Positions 1-6,700 are shown, counted from the stretch's first letter. The stretch is DNA of 10,560 nt from Planctomycetota bacterium (GCA_022447405.1 JAKVCE010000046.1:1-10560), one strand, 5' to 3'. Numbers and translations are program-made. The notes: generated by a model from the letters alone, not told the origin.

Positions 1-1
1 G

Positions 2-184
2 CCTGCGGGGATGGACTTTGGCAAGGACAGCCTGCCGAAGATGTTAGGCACCCACACGCTGGGCGCTTACGTCTTTCAAGACTATTGGGAAGACATCGGA
101 ACGATGAGCTCGTTCTTCGAGGCGAAGAAGCCTGAGGCGGGGCCACGCACCTCGACCCCCCAGCCGTTGTTGGCGCAGATGTAG
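2..184 (+). pseudogene. glgC: Glucose-1-phosphate adenylyltransferase fragment (GlgC), 5' cut by window edge, 3' end disrupted
   Basis: GlgC makes ADP-glucose from glucose-1-phosphate and ATP for glycogen synthesis in the cytoplasm. The frame open from base 2 reads MDFGKDSLPKML (from base 11) and then YWEDIGTMSSFFEA (bases 83-124). These match the DFGK and YWEDIGT-SFFEAN blocks at the end of the nucleotidyltransferase domain, in the form seen in cyanobacterial and plant-type enzymes. In the family, an acyl-chain linker and a C-terminal left-handed beta-helix of very roughly 130-150 residues should follow. Here resemblance ends at base 124, and the frame stops at 182-184 after about 20 unrelated residues that are antisense to the beta-helix gene. 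The allosteric and assembly domain is therefore missing, so the product is unlikely to work if this arrangement is real. The identification is secure for the visible part. Whether the break is biological or an assembly artefact is open. Confidence 0.82.
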
Positions 185-1647
185 TTCCCATCGTTAGGGC
201 TCAGGCCACCGATGATGTTCTGGGAGCCCTCCACGAGCACTCCCCCGAGCATGTTCGGGACCGCGTTCACGCGCGCGCCGTCGAGCCCGATGGTGTTCGC
301 CCGGAGCTCGTTCTGGTCACAGCCCAGGGAGGTGATGGCGACGCCGTAGCCGACGTTGCCGCTCACGAGGTTCCCTGTGAGGTAGTTCTTACTAGCGACC
401 GAGGCGATGAGGACCCCGTGGCGCCCGTTGGACATCGCGGCGGAGCCCGCCTGGTCGGTGCCGATCTTGTTGTTCTCAATGGAGTTGTCATGCGGGTCAT
501 TCCCCAAGAGGGCGACGCCGTTGTGACCGTTGCTGGAGATGTGGTTCTCCTTCAAAGCGTTCTCCCACGTCCCATCCATAAGGAGGACACCGTCGTGACC
601 GTTGCCGACCGCAGCGCCTGTGATGTCGGGGCCGATCTTGTTCCTCGCGATGGCGTTCTGGAAGCTGGAGCTTGAGCTGATCCTCACTCCGTGAAGCTGG
701 TTACCAGAGATCACGTTGTCCGTGTCAAAGCTGTTCAAGGAGCCCGCGGCGATGTCCACGCCGATCGTGTTGCCGATCGCGCCTGTGCCCGCGACGTCCA
801 TGCCGATGTGGCACTTGTTGAACATGTTCAAGGACGCCCCGCCCGTGATCGCCACTCCGACTGTGCCGTTCCCCGAGAGGACGCAAGAGAGGAAGCGGTT
901 GTCGGAGACCGACGAGCCTGAGAGCACGACGCCTGAGAGAGAGTTTCCTGCAGCGGCGGTTCCAGAGAGGTCCGTCCCGATGAGGCAGTGCAGGAACTCA
1001 TTCCCCTCGACCGTCCCGGTCATGCCAGGGATGGTCTCCAGGAGGACGCCGTTCAACCCGTTCGAGTGTGAGAAGACCGCGCCAGGGAAGGTGCCGTCTC
1101 CGAAGCGATTGAAGGACGCGCCTGCGCGGAGGTAGATGCCCTCAAACATGTTGTGTCGCACTTCGACGTTGCTGAGCTCATTCTGGATCGTTCCTGCGTC
1201 GCTGAGGACGATCCCGTAGCCGCCGTTGTGGATCTCAACACGATCACACGGGCTCGAACCGCCGACCTTGTTCGCGAAAGAGCCGCCGTAAAACACGAGC
1301 GCAGGGTCAAAGCCCTCCATCCGGAGACCGCGGACAGCGCAGCCCGTGCGGCCGGGGAACTCCAGCCCCGGGAAGAGGCCTGCCGCGTTGATCGTCACGT
1401 CGGGATAGCAGGCCTCGATCGTGATGTTGTCCACTCCGACCACGATCGGAGAGGTGAGGTTGATCGTCATCGGCGCAGCGAAGGTGATCACATCACCCGG
1501 GGCGGCCATCGCGATCATGTTACGCAAGCTGCCAGGCGCAGAGTCTGCGGGGGTGGTCACTGTTAGGACCGATCGGTTGTTCGCGTTGGCTGCCATGGCC
1601 AAGAGTGAGAAGGCCCCGAGCAGGGGGACAAATCGGAGGAGGTTCAT
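82..1647 (-). CDS. Secreted right-handed parallel beta-helix repeat protein (C-terminal end probably displaced)
   Basis: This is a 521-residue exported protein of unknown role; such proteins are usually surface-bound or secreted and often act on or bind polysaccharides. I chose the ATG at 1647 because it opens a clear signal peptide (MNLLRF, a hydrophobic core, then AMAANA before NNRS). The frame extends 18 codons upstream, but that extension is not signal-like. Residues 28-56 (LTVTTPADSAPGSLR...PGDVITF) match the DSGPGSLR-AI-AxPGDTI-F motif that opens many such beta-helices. From residue 223, Ile-Gly-x-Asp units recur at 223, 281, 338, 396 and 453, each with Asn-rich turns and a GV-[AL]-[LI] strand. 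No catalytic triad is obvious. The last repeat-like residues are NEL at 512-514; the final seven residues (IVPMSSQ) lie antisense to glgC and do not fit the repeat, so the true C-terminus may be lost. No gene partner is visible. Confidence 0.8.
   Translation of the reverse strand: MNLLRFVPLLGAFSLLAMAANANNRSVLTVTTPADSAPGSLRNMIAMAAPGDVITFAAPMTINLTSPIVVGVDNITIEACYPDVTINAAGLFPGLEFPGRTGCAVRGLRMEGFDPALVFYGGSFANKVGGSSPCDRVEIHNGGYGIVLSDAGTIQNELSNVEVRHNMFEGIYLRAGASFNRFGDGTFPGAVFSHSNGLNGVLLETIPGMTGTVEGNEFLHCLIGTDLSGTAAAGNSLSGVVLSGSSVSDNRFLSCVLSGNGTVGVAITGGASLNMFNKCHIGMDVAGTGAIGNTIGVDIAAGSLNSFDTDNVISGNQLHGVRISSSSSFQNAIARNKIGPDITGAAVGNGHDGVLLMDGTWENALKENHISSNGHNGVALLGNDPHDNSIENNKIGTDQAGSAAMSNGRHGVLIASVASKNYLTGNLVSGNVGYGVAITSLGCDQNELRANTIGLDGARVNAVPNMLGGVLVEGSQNIIGGLSPNDGNYICANNGWGVEVRGPASGFFASKNELIVPMSSQ
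106..981 (-). repeat. Degenerate 57-58-residue (about 172-bp) repeats coding for beta-helix coils
   Basis: Within the beta-helix gene, the IG[TMPL]D motif starts at residues 223, 281, 338, 396 and 453 (codons beginning at 981, 807, 636, 462 and 291). The spacing is 58, 57, 58 and 57. A sixth unit is longer and breaks off at NEL (bases 106-114). Half-unit similarity is also visible in the DNA: the 20-base blocks at 514-533 and 586-605 differ at only two positions. These are coding repeats, not a CRISPR array or a DNA-level satellite. Confidence 0.75.
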
Positions 1648-1978
1648 GTCTATACCTGTTGGTGAGAGCGTTGCTTTTCGTGGACTCGGAGGCGCGCTCA
1701 AGACGAAGCGCCTCCTTCACACTCGAGTTGCGCGATTCCGGTCTCTCCACGACAAGTTTTGGAGATTTATGTCCGCGATCGCCCTCTCAGGCCTCTGGTG
1801 GTCTCTGCAGCTGGGAGCGAGCCCAGTCCTCCCTCCCTTCGCCGACCTAGGAGAGCCCTCGACTCCTGCTCCGCTGGCCCCTGCGGACGCAATCAACGGG
1901 AGCGTCCAGCGGACGCGAGGGCCGCTCTCCCCTTGAGAGCTGCCCTCCTTGGAGGTCCACAAGAGCGGACCCTAGAGA
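1648..1978. other. Gene-free stretch between the beta-helix gene and tRNA-Pro, holding several hairpins
   Basis: I see no convincing gene here; the open frames are antisense or low-complexity and carry no family motif. On the minus strand it must hold the promoter and leader of the beta-helix gene and the 3' flank of tRNA-Pro. Perfect short inverted repeats occur at 1688-1715 (8-bp arms), 1902-1916 (GCGTCC-AGC... GGACGC), 1924-1940 (GCTCTC/GAGAGC) and 1954-1971 (GGTCC/GGACC). None is followed by a T-run on either strand, so none is called a factor-independent terminator. No clear -35/-10 pair stands out. Confidence 0.5.
1688..1715 (-). repeat. Perfect 8-bp inverted repeat in the presumed leader of the beta-helix gene
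   Basis: GGAGGCGC (1688-1695) and GCGCCTCC (1708-1715) are exact complements around a 12-base spacer, about 41 bases upstream of the ATG at 1647. It could form a stem in the mRNA leader or act as a binding site. No T-run follows on either strand. The role is unknown. Confidence 0.4.
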
Positions 1979-2056
<78 letters not shown>

Positions 2057-2073
2057 ACCGAAGGGGCCATGTT

Positions 2074-2092
2074 CTATCCGGGCTGCGCCACG
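2074..2092 (-). repeat. tRNA-like 5' fragment duplicating part of the tRNA-Pro acceptor/D-arm
   Basis: On the minus strand this reads CGTGGCGCAGCCCGGATAG. It matches the tRNA-Pro D-arm region (2033-2051) at 17 of 19 positions, with the first 12 bases identical. It lies 41 bases upstream of the matching part of the tRNA. No anticodon arm or T-arm follows it, so it is a fragment and not a second tRNA. It may be a remnant of a tandem tRNA or of past recombination at this tRNA. Confidence 0.5.
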
Positions 2093-2141
2093 ACGTCAAT
2101 CGGCCCTATCCCAACAAGCTCGCTTAGGGGACAATCTATAC

Positions 2142-2483
2142 GTGGTGAAGCCCGGTAGAGAGCGCTTGAGCGGGGGTCCGCGAGTGCGGCGGCGGCACCG
2201 GACCTGGATCCGGTCCATGATCTTCGCGGCCGCGGGCTGGGGGGTTTTTTGGGGCTCTGCGATCTGGGCCCGACAGAGCGAGGGCTGGACGCCCTCCCCC
2301 GAGCTGGCCTACTGGATCTCAACCCCCCTCGCCCTCGCCGGCTTCCTCATGGCCATCTTCACCATCCGCAGCCAGCGGAGCTGGCTCCTCTTCGTCAGTG
2401 TCCCGCTCTTCGCAAACGGATTCCTCGTGATCCTGCCCTGGCTCCTCCCAGGGGCTGGCGGCCTCCACGGCGAGTCCTTCTGA
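2142..2483 (+). CDS. Small three-helix membrane protein of unknown function
   Basis: The product is a 113-residue protein I do not recognise. The first about 24 residues are strongly basic (several Arg, including RVRRRHR). Three hydrophobic segments follow at about 25-43, 55-75 and 80-104, with short loops, and the C-terminus is short and polar. By the positive-inside rule the N-terminus should be cytoplasmic. The GTG at 2142 has a possible ribosome site (AGGGG, around 2126-2130); a second GTG follows directly at 2145, and an ATG at 2218 just before the first helix lacks a clear site. The hydrophobic pattern in a GC-rich frame, clean spacing from the tRNA and an abrupt end at the next gene's stop support a real gene. 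It converges with the minus-strand orf129, the two stop codons being one base apart. No catalytic motif is visible. Confidence 0.62.
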   Translation: MVKPGRERLSGGPRVRRRHRTWIRSMIFAAAGWGVFWGSAIWARQSEGWTPSPELAYWISTPLALAGFLMAIFTIRSQRSWLLFVSVPLFANGFLVILPWLLPGAGGLHGESF

Positions 2484-2484
2484 C

Positions 2485-2874
2485 TCAGAGCAGGGGCGCC
2501 TTGAGGATCATCCAGACGCCGGTGATCGCGGTCACGACCGTCAGGCCGAGGACGGAGTAAGCGATCCGGCTGTGCGTCTTGCGCCGAGCAGCCTTCTTAA
2601 GCGTCGCGGCCCCGGAGACGATCACGACCAGGTAGGCGACAGAGGTGACCTGAGCCAAGAGCAGGTGGAAGGGGTAGATCCATCCCGCGGCCTCCAGGTC
2701 ATAGAGCTTGCCCAGCTCTTCGGCGAAGTGGATCGTCGCAGCGAGGAAGATCACCGCGCCAGAGACCCAGGTGAGGTGCGCGCGCCGCTTCGCAGCGCGA
2801 CCCGTAACAACCGCTCCGCCGAGGCAGACCAGCGTCGCCGCGAGAGCGGCGATGAACCCCGTCGCCTCCGTCAT
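2485..2874 (-). CDS. Four-helix membrane protein of unknown function, coupled to gpsA
   Basis: This 129-residue integral membrane protein has hydrophobic segments at about 5-26, 34-52, 66-91 and 104-124, joined by short, mostly basic loops (GRAAKRRAH, LKKAARRKTH). Histidines H33, H49, H70 and H101 lie in or near the helices. The H49/H70 pair and the RKTHSR stretch before the last helix recall small b-type haem membrane proteins, but no family can be assigned. Its ATG at 2874 overlaps the gpsA stop by four bases (ATGA), and a ribosome site (GGGGAG) lies six bases upstream inside gpsA. Translation is therefore almost surely coupled to gpsA, which makes it the third gene of the plsY-gpsA operon. 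A role in membrane lipid supply is only guilt by association. Its stop is one base from that of the convergent gene. Confidence 0.72.
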   Translation of the reverse strand: MTEATGFIAALAATLVCLGGAVVTGRAAKRRAHLTWVSGAVIFLAATIHFAEELGKLYDLEAAGWIYPFHLLLAQVTSVAYLVVIVSGAATLKKAARRKTHSRIAYSVLGLTVVTAITGVWMILKAPLL

Positions 2875-3902
2875 CCGGCGCTCCCCAAGAGGTCACCCAT
2901 CTCGCTCACCGGCGCACGACTCATCAAGTCCTGCACGGCATCCCTAGCGTTCTTCCCCTCAAAGAGGATCTCGTGCACCTCTCTAGCGATGGGGAGCTCT
3001 TCGTCACCCAGCTCAGCCTCAGGTCCGAAGAGAGCCTTCGTCGTCCAGACCCCCTCCGCCACCATCTCCATGCGCTGAAGGATCTCTTCGAGGGTCTCAC
3101 CGCGCCCGATGGCCTCCCCCACGCTCCGGTTGCGTGAGTGCTCCGAGCAGCAGGTGGTCACGAGGTCACCGAAACCCGCGAGCCCGAAGAAGGTCTCTGG
3201 CTGCCCGCCGCGGCTGCGGCCGAAGCGCGCCATCTCGACCATGCCGCGGCTGATGAGGGCGGCCTTGGCGTTGTCGCCGAGCCCCAAGCCATCGCAGATC
3301 CCAGCCGCGAGCGCGATCACGTTCTTGAGCGCACCCGCGAGCTCTGCGCCGACCGGGTCGCTCGAGGTGTAGACCCTCAAGGAGTCGCCGCTGAAGGTCG
3401 CCTGCACCCGCGCGGCGAGCTCCAAGTCTTCGCTCGCGGCGATCACAGAGGCTGGCATGCCTCGGGCGACCTCCTCCGCGTGACTAGGCCCAGTGAGGAC
3501 GCAGTAGCCGCGCTCGCCGAGGACGCTCTTCAGGATCTCCAAGGGATGCTGGAAGGTCTCGATCTCCACACCCTTTGTCGCCGTGACGATGGGCAGCGTC
3601 CCAGACAGGGCGTCCTCGAAGCGCTCGGCGACCGAGCGGAGGTGTTGCGTGGGCACGACGCTGACAGCGAGCTCGACTCCGTCCGAGGCAGAGGAGGGGT
3701 CCGCGCTGAAGCGCATGCTCTCCGGCAGGCTCACGCCAGGCAGGAAGCGCTTGTTCTCTCTGTGCTGCTCGAGCTCTTCCGCCTGCTCTGGGAAGGCGCT
3801 CCACAGACAGACCTCTACACCATGCCGAGCGAGGACGAGGGCGAGGGTCGTCCCCCAGCCTCCGTCACCGATCACCAGGACCTTCTTGAATGCGTCGCTC
3901 AT
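2871..3902 (-). CDS. gpsA: Glycerol-3-phosphate dehydrogenase [NAD(P)+]
   Basis: This cytoplasmic enzyme reduces dihydroxyacetone phosphate to sn-glycerol-3-phosphate, the backbone for phospholipids. In the 343-residue product, the N-terminal Rossmann fold shows VIGDGGWGTTLA (10-21), the family's GxGxWGT dinucleotide motif. TATKG (107-111) carries the conserved Lys110, and TGPSHAEEVARG (137-148) and ELAGALKNVIALAAG (187-201) follow, with the expected catalytic lysine at 193. The C-terminal part has GLAGFGDLVTTC (240-251) and SRNRSVG (256-262). Length is normal for the family. I chose the ATG at 3902 because GGGAG sits nine bases upstream and it falls one base after the plsY stop; Met codons at 3911 and 3932 would give short extensions. 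It lies between plsY, which uses its product, and an overlapping membrane-protein gene. No key residue is missing. Confidence 0.96.
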   Translation of the reverse strand: MSDAFKKVLVIGDGGWGTTLALVLARHGVEVCLWSAFPEQAEELEQHRENKRFLPGVSLPESMRFSADPSSASDGVELAVSVVPTQHLRSVAERFEDALSGTLPIVTATKGVEIETFQHPLEILKSVLGERGYCVLTGPSHAEEVARGMPASVIAASEDLELAARVQATFSGDSLRVYTSSDPVGAELAGALKNVIALAAGICDGLGLGDNAKAALISRGMVEMARFGRSRGGQPETFFGLAGFGDLVTTCCSEHSRNRSVGEAIGRGETLEEILQRMEMVAEGVWTTKALFGPEAELGDEELPIAREVHEILFEGKNARDAVQDLMSRAPVSEMGDLLGSAG

Positions 3903-3903
3903 C

Positions 3904-4554
3904 TCAATCATCTCCCGCAGCACGTCGGCCACGCAGCCCCAGTCTCGTCCTTGCCTCTTCTCCCTGCAACAGCCGCTCGATGTTGGGTCGGTGTCGGACC
4001 CAGATCAAGGCGCACATGAGCAGCGCTGAGCCGGTGAACCAAGCCCCTCCCTCAGCCTCGCTCCATCGCAGCCAGGCGGTCACGGGGAAGGAGGCGCTCA
4101 TGGCCAGGGAGCCCACGCTGACGTGGCTCGTGAGGAGGACCGCGAGGATCCAGACCGGGCCGCCCCAGAGCGCGACCGCGGGGTCTACCGCGCAGAGGGC
4201 GCCCAGCGCGGTCGCGACCGCCTTCCCGCCTCGGAAGCCGATCCAGAGCGGCCAGACGTGCCCAGCTGCTGCGGCGACGCCAGCGGCAGAGGCCACGGCG
4301 AGCGCGCTCTCCGAGTCAGCCTGCAGCAGGTACCAAGGGAGGAAGAAGCCCTTCCCGAAGTCCAAACCGAAGGCGAGGAGCCCGAGAGGCTTCCCGAGGG
4401 CGCGCATCGCGTTCGTCGCGCCGATATTCCCGCTCCCGACGCTGCGGAGGTCGACGCCGCGCACCTTCGCCAGGAGGATCCCAAAGGGCACAGAGCCCAA
4501 GAGGTAGGCCACGAGGACCCAAGCCGAGTCAGAGAGGTTCCACATCTCGCCCAT
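3904..4554 (-). CDS. plsY: Acyl-phosphate:glycerol-3-phosphate acyltransferase
   Basis: PlsY is an inner-membrane enzyme that transfers the acyl group of acyl-phosphate (made by PlsX) to glycerol-3-phosphate, giving lysophosphatidate. The 216-residue product carries all three family motifs: SVGSGNIGATNAMRALGK (38-55), GHVWPLWIGFRGGKAVAT (98-115) and RHRPNIERLLQGEE (187-200). Hydrophobic helices lie between them. The second motif holds the conserved His and the glycine-rich phosphate loop. The ATG at 4554 has GGAGG eight bases upstream and is preferred to the ATG at 4545 and to an upstream extension that would run into the divergent hyuA start. The stop is one base before the gpsA ATG, so the enzyme and its substrate supplier are co-translated. 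The promoter must lie in the short divergent gap or inside the start of hyuA. Confidence 0.96.
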   Translation of the reverse strand: MGEMWNLSDSAWVLVAYLLGSVPFGILLAKVRGVDLRSVGSGNIGATNAMRALGKPLGLLAFGLDFGKGFFLPWYLLQADSESALAVASAAGVAAAAGHVWPLWIGFRGGKAVATALGALCAVDPAVALWGGPVWILAVLLTSHVSVGSLAMSASFPVTAWLRWSEAEGGAWFTGSALLMCALIWVRHRPNIERLLQGEEARTRLGLRGRRAAGDD

Positions 4555-4607
4555 GAGGGTATCCTCCGCGAGCCCTTGAGGCTCTCTCTGAAGAGAGATC
4601 ACCAAAT
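4555..4607. promoter_or_regulatory. 53-base divergent control region between plsY and hyuA, with two hairpins
   Basis: Both ribosome sites are packed in this gap: GGAGG for plsY on the minus strand and GAGAG (4593-4597) for hyuA on the plus strand. Two adjacent perfect stems can form: GAGCC-CTTGA-GGCTC (4570-4584) and TCTCTC-TGAA-GAGAGA (4583-4598). The gap is too short for two separate non-overlapping promoters plus leaders, so at least one promoter must overlap a neighbouring gene or the two overlap each other. No convincing -10/-35 pair is visible. Confidence 0.45.
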
Positions 4608-4610
4608 TTG
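4583..4610 (+). promoter_or_regulatory. TTG start of hyuA with its ribosome site inside a small hairpin
   Basis: The likely Shine-Dalgarno sequence GAGAG (4593-4597) forms the right arm of a perfect 6-bp stem with loop TGAA (4583-4598), followed ten bases later by a TTG start. A weak start codon with a partly hidden site suggests low or controlled translation. This is inference from sequence only. Confidence 0.35.
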
Positions 4611-6596
4611 AAAGCGATCGGCGCAGACACCGGCGGGACCTTCACAGACCTCGTCCTCCTTGACGGAGATGAGGTGCGCACCGTGAAGGTCCACTCCACG
4701 CCCCAGGACCCCTCAGAGGCCGTTCAACGCGGCCTCAAGGACCTCGATGGCGGCGCTGGCCTAGAGCTCATCCACGGCTCCACGGTCGGCTTGAACGCGA
4801 TGCTCACGGGCGAGGTGGCCCCGACGGCCTTGGTCACCAACGAGGGCTTCCGCGACCTGATCGAGATCGGGAGGCAGGAGCGCCCAGAGCTCTACGCGCT
4901 CCACCCCCTGAAGCCCGCGCCTCTCGCAGAGCGCAAGCGCCGCTTCGAGGTCAAACAGCGCGCCTTCCCCAGCGAGGACGGCGGCCTTGAGATCCAGGCG
5001 CAGCCCACCAAGGCAGAGCTCGACCGCCTCGCCGAGCGCGTGCGGAGGTCGGGAGCCAAGTCTGTCGCGGTCTGCCTGCTCCACTCCTACGCAGACCCCG
5101 CTATAGAGGAAGAGGTCGCGGCGCACCTTGAGTCGGCCGGGCTCAGCGTCACATGCTCCGCGCGACTCCTAGCCGAATACCGCGAGTTCGAGCGCTTCTC
5201 CACCGCGGTCGCCAACGCGAGCCTCGTCCCCATCGTTCGCGCCTATCTCGAGCGGCTCACAGAGCGCGTCGGCGAGCGAGAGCTCTCCATCCTCCAGTCA
5301 AGCGGGGGGAGCTTCCCAGCCGCACAGGCAGCACAAGAGCCGGTCCGGGTGCTCTTCAGCGGACCCGCCGGCGGCGTGGTGGGAGCCGCGCGGGCAGCGG
5401 CGCAGGCCGGGCATGGGGACGTCGTCACCCTCGACATGGGCGGAACGAGCACTGACGTCGCCTTCCACTCCAGCGGAGCTGGGCTCGAAGAGGCCGTGAA
5501 CGACGTGCAGGTCGCGGGTCACCCCGTCGGGGTCCCCGCCCTCGACATTCACACGATCGGATGTGGCGGCGGCTCCATCGTCAGCGTCGACGCGAGCGGT
5601 GTGTTGCGCGTCGGACCCCGGAGCGCCGGCGCGAGCCCAGGCCCCGTCTGCTACGGAACAGGGACCGAGCTCACGGTCACGGACGCCCACGTGATGCTCG
5701 GGCACCTCTCCACCACCGCCTTCCTCGGCGGCGCGCTAGAGCTAGACGTCGACGCTGTGAAGCAGGGCTTCCGTGATCTCGGAGAGGAGCTCGGGGTCAC
5801 ACCCCGCGCTGCGGCCGAGGGGGTCTTGTCCGTCGCGCGCGCTGCGATGCGACGCGCGGTCGGCGTCATGACGATGCAGCGTGGTCGCGACCCTCAGCGG
5901 CTACCGCTCGTCGCCTTCGGCGGCGCCGGCGGCCTGCACGCGGCGGCGCTCGCAGAGAGCTTGAACCAACCCGGCGCCCTGATCCCTCAGCACCCGGGCG
6001 CATTGAGCGCGTGGGGCATGGCGCAGGCAGACGCGGTCCAGGACCGCTCTCAGACCGTCCTGGGGGACTTGGCGGCGGGGCCGCGGGCGGCGCGTGCGTC
6101 CGTCCTGAAGGAGCTCGCTCGAGAAGCCACGGAGCTCTTGATAGCCGCCGGGCACGCGCGATCCTCGATCCGGACTGAGCTCCGCTTGGACCTCCGCTAC
6201 CAAGGGCAGTCCTATGACCTCGCGCTCAAGGAGAGTGGCAGAGACGACGCCGCAGCGCGCTTCCACAGAGCGCACGAGGAGCGCTACGGCTGGACCCTTG
6301 AGGACGCGCAGATAGAGCTAGTCCACCTCCGCGCGCGGGCCCTTGTGCGTCGCCCCATGCCACGCGCAGGTGAGGTAGAGCCCAAGCGCCTCCCCAAGGA
6401 CGCGGTGCTCGGGACGCGACGAGTGGGCTTCAACGGCCTGGTCCCAGCTCGCCGTGTGCAGCGTGAAGCGCTCGCAGAGGGTGTCCGATTTCAGGGACCC
6501 GCGATCATCGAAGAATATTCTGGAACGACCCTTCTACCTCCGGGGTGGAAGGCCCAAGTAACGAGAGGTCGCCATCTTTGGCTGACAAAGAGATGA
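4608..6596 (+). CDS. Stand-alone hydantoinase/oxoprolinase A-type protein (HyuA family)
   Basis: This cytoplasmic ATP-dependent enzyme belongs to the family that includes N-methylhydantoinase A, the N-terminal half of 5-oxoprolinase and the acetone carboxylase beta subunit. Family signatures in the 662 residues appear in order. The N-terminal domain has ADTGGTFTDLVL (6-17), HGSTVGLNAML (56-66), ALVTNEGFRDLIEIGRQ (74-90) and LLHSYADP (157-164). The central domain has VRVLFSGPAGGVVGAARAA (246-264), DMGGTSTDVA (276-285), HTIGCGGGS (315-323) and GASPGPVCYG (341-350). Later come MQRGRDPQRLPLVAFGGAGG and, near the end, GPAIIEEYSGTTLLPPGW. Length is near the usual 650-700. The TTG at 4608 is chosen because the DTGGTFTD motif lies six residues in, as in relatives, and GAGAG lies ten bases upstream. 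The expected partner HyuB is absent on either side, so the substrate cannot be named. The ferredoxin gene follows after about 100 bases. Confidence 0.9.
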   Translation: MKAIGADTGGTFTDLVLLDGDEVRTVKVHSTPQDPSEAVQRGLKDLDGGAGLELIHGSTVGLNAMLTGEVAPTALVTNEGFRDLIEIGRQERPELYALHPLKPAPLAERKRRFEVKQRAFPSEDGGLEIQAQPTKAELDRLAERVRRSGAKSVAVCLLHSYADPAIEEEVAAHLESAGLSVTCSARLLAEYREFERFSTAVANASLVPIVRAYLERLTERVGERELSILQSSGGSFPAAQAAQEPVRVLFSGPAGGVVGAARAAAQAGHGDVVTLDMGGTSTDVAFHSSGAGLEEAVNDVQVAGHPVGVPALDIHTIGCGGGSIVSVDASGVLRVGPRSAGASPGPVCYGTGTELTVTDAHVMLGHLSTTAFLGGALELDVDAVKQGFRDLGEELGVTPRAAAEGVLSVARAAMRRAVGVMTMQRGRDPQRLPLVAFGGAGGLHAAALAESLNQPGALIPQHPGALSAWGMAQADAVQDRSQTVLGDLAAGPRAARASVLKELAREATELLIAAGHARSSIRTELRLDLRYQGQSYDLALKESGRDDAAARFHRAHEERYGWTLEDAQIELVHLRARALVRRPMPRAGEVEPKRLPKDAVLGTRRVGFNGLVPARRVQREALAEGVRFQGPAIIEEYSGTTLLPPGWKAQVTRGRHLWLTKR

Positions 6597-6631
6597 GGGC
6601 TTCGCCTCTCCCCTGCCGATAAACATTGAGT

Positions 6632-6637
6632 TACAAT
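6632..6637 (+). promoter_or_regulatory. Possible -10 element (TACAAT) ahead of the ferredoxin gene
   Basis: TACAAT lies in the only AT-rich patch (about 6619-6639) of the 104-base gap between hyuA and the ferredoxin, 64 bases upstream of the ATG. No good -35 box lies 16-18 bases before it, so this is a weak call. It would allow the ferredoxin to be transcribed independently of hyuA. Confidence 0.25.
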
Positions 6638-6700
6638 CTCCTGACGTCGGCAAGCCGAGGCAGGCTGCCGCAACCCGTAACAGAATGGAGTACCGTTTCA

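Noticed and set aside
106..981. Repeats as a possible CRISPR or DNA satellite
   Set aside because: The period is about 172 bp, the units are degenerate, in frame and encode Asn/Gly-rich beta-helix coils; there are no short identical repeats with unique spacers.
716..1135. Plus-strand frames opposite the beta-helix gene
   Set aside because: They mirror the coding repeats of the opposite strand and show no signal, domain or ribosome site.
1648..1701. 18-codon upstream extension of the beta-helix gene
   Set aside because: The added residues (MSAPPSPRK...) would bury the clear signal peptide that starts at 1647.
2074..2322. Minus-strand frame overlapping the start of the small membrane protein gene
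   Set aside because: It is Arg/Ser/Pro-rich without hydrophobic segments or motifs, and is opposite a frame with clear membrane helices.
3138..4019. Long plus-strand open frame opposite gpsA and the plsY end
   Set aside because: It is antisense to a well-supported gpsA, its protein is low-complexity and rich in Arg/Ala/Asp/Glu, and it has no motif; such frames are expected in GC-rich DNA.
4123..4611. Plus-strand open frame opposite plsY
   Set aside because: It is antisense to all three conserved PlsY motifs and its composition is charged and repetitive, like other shadows.
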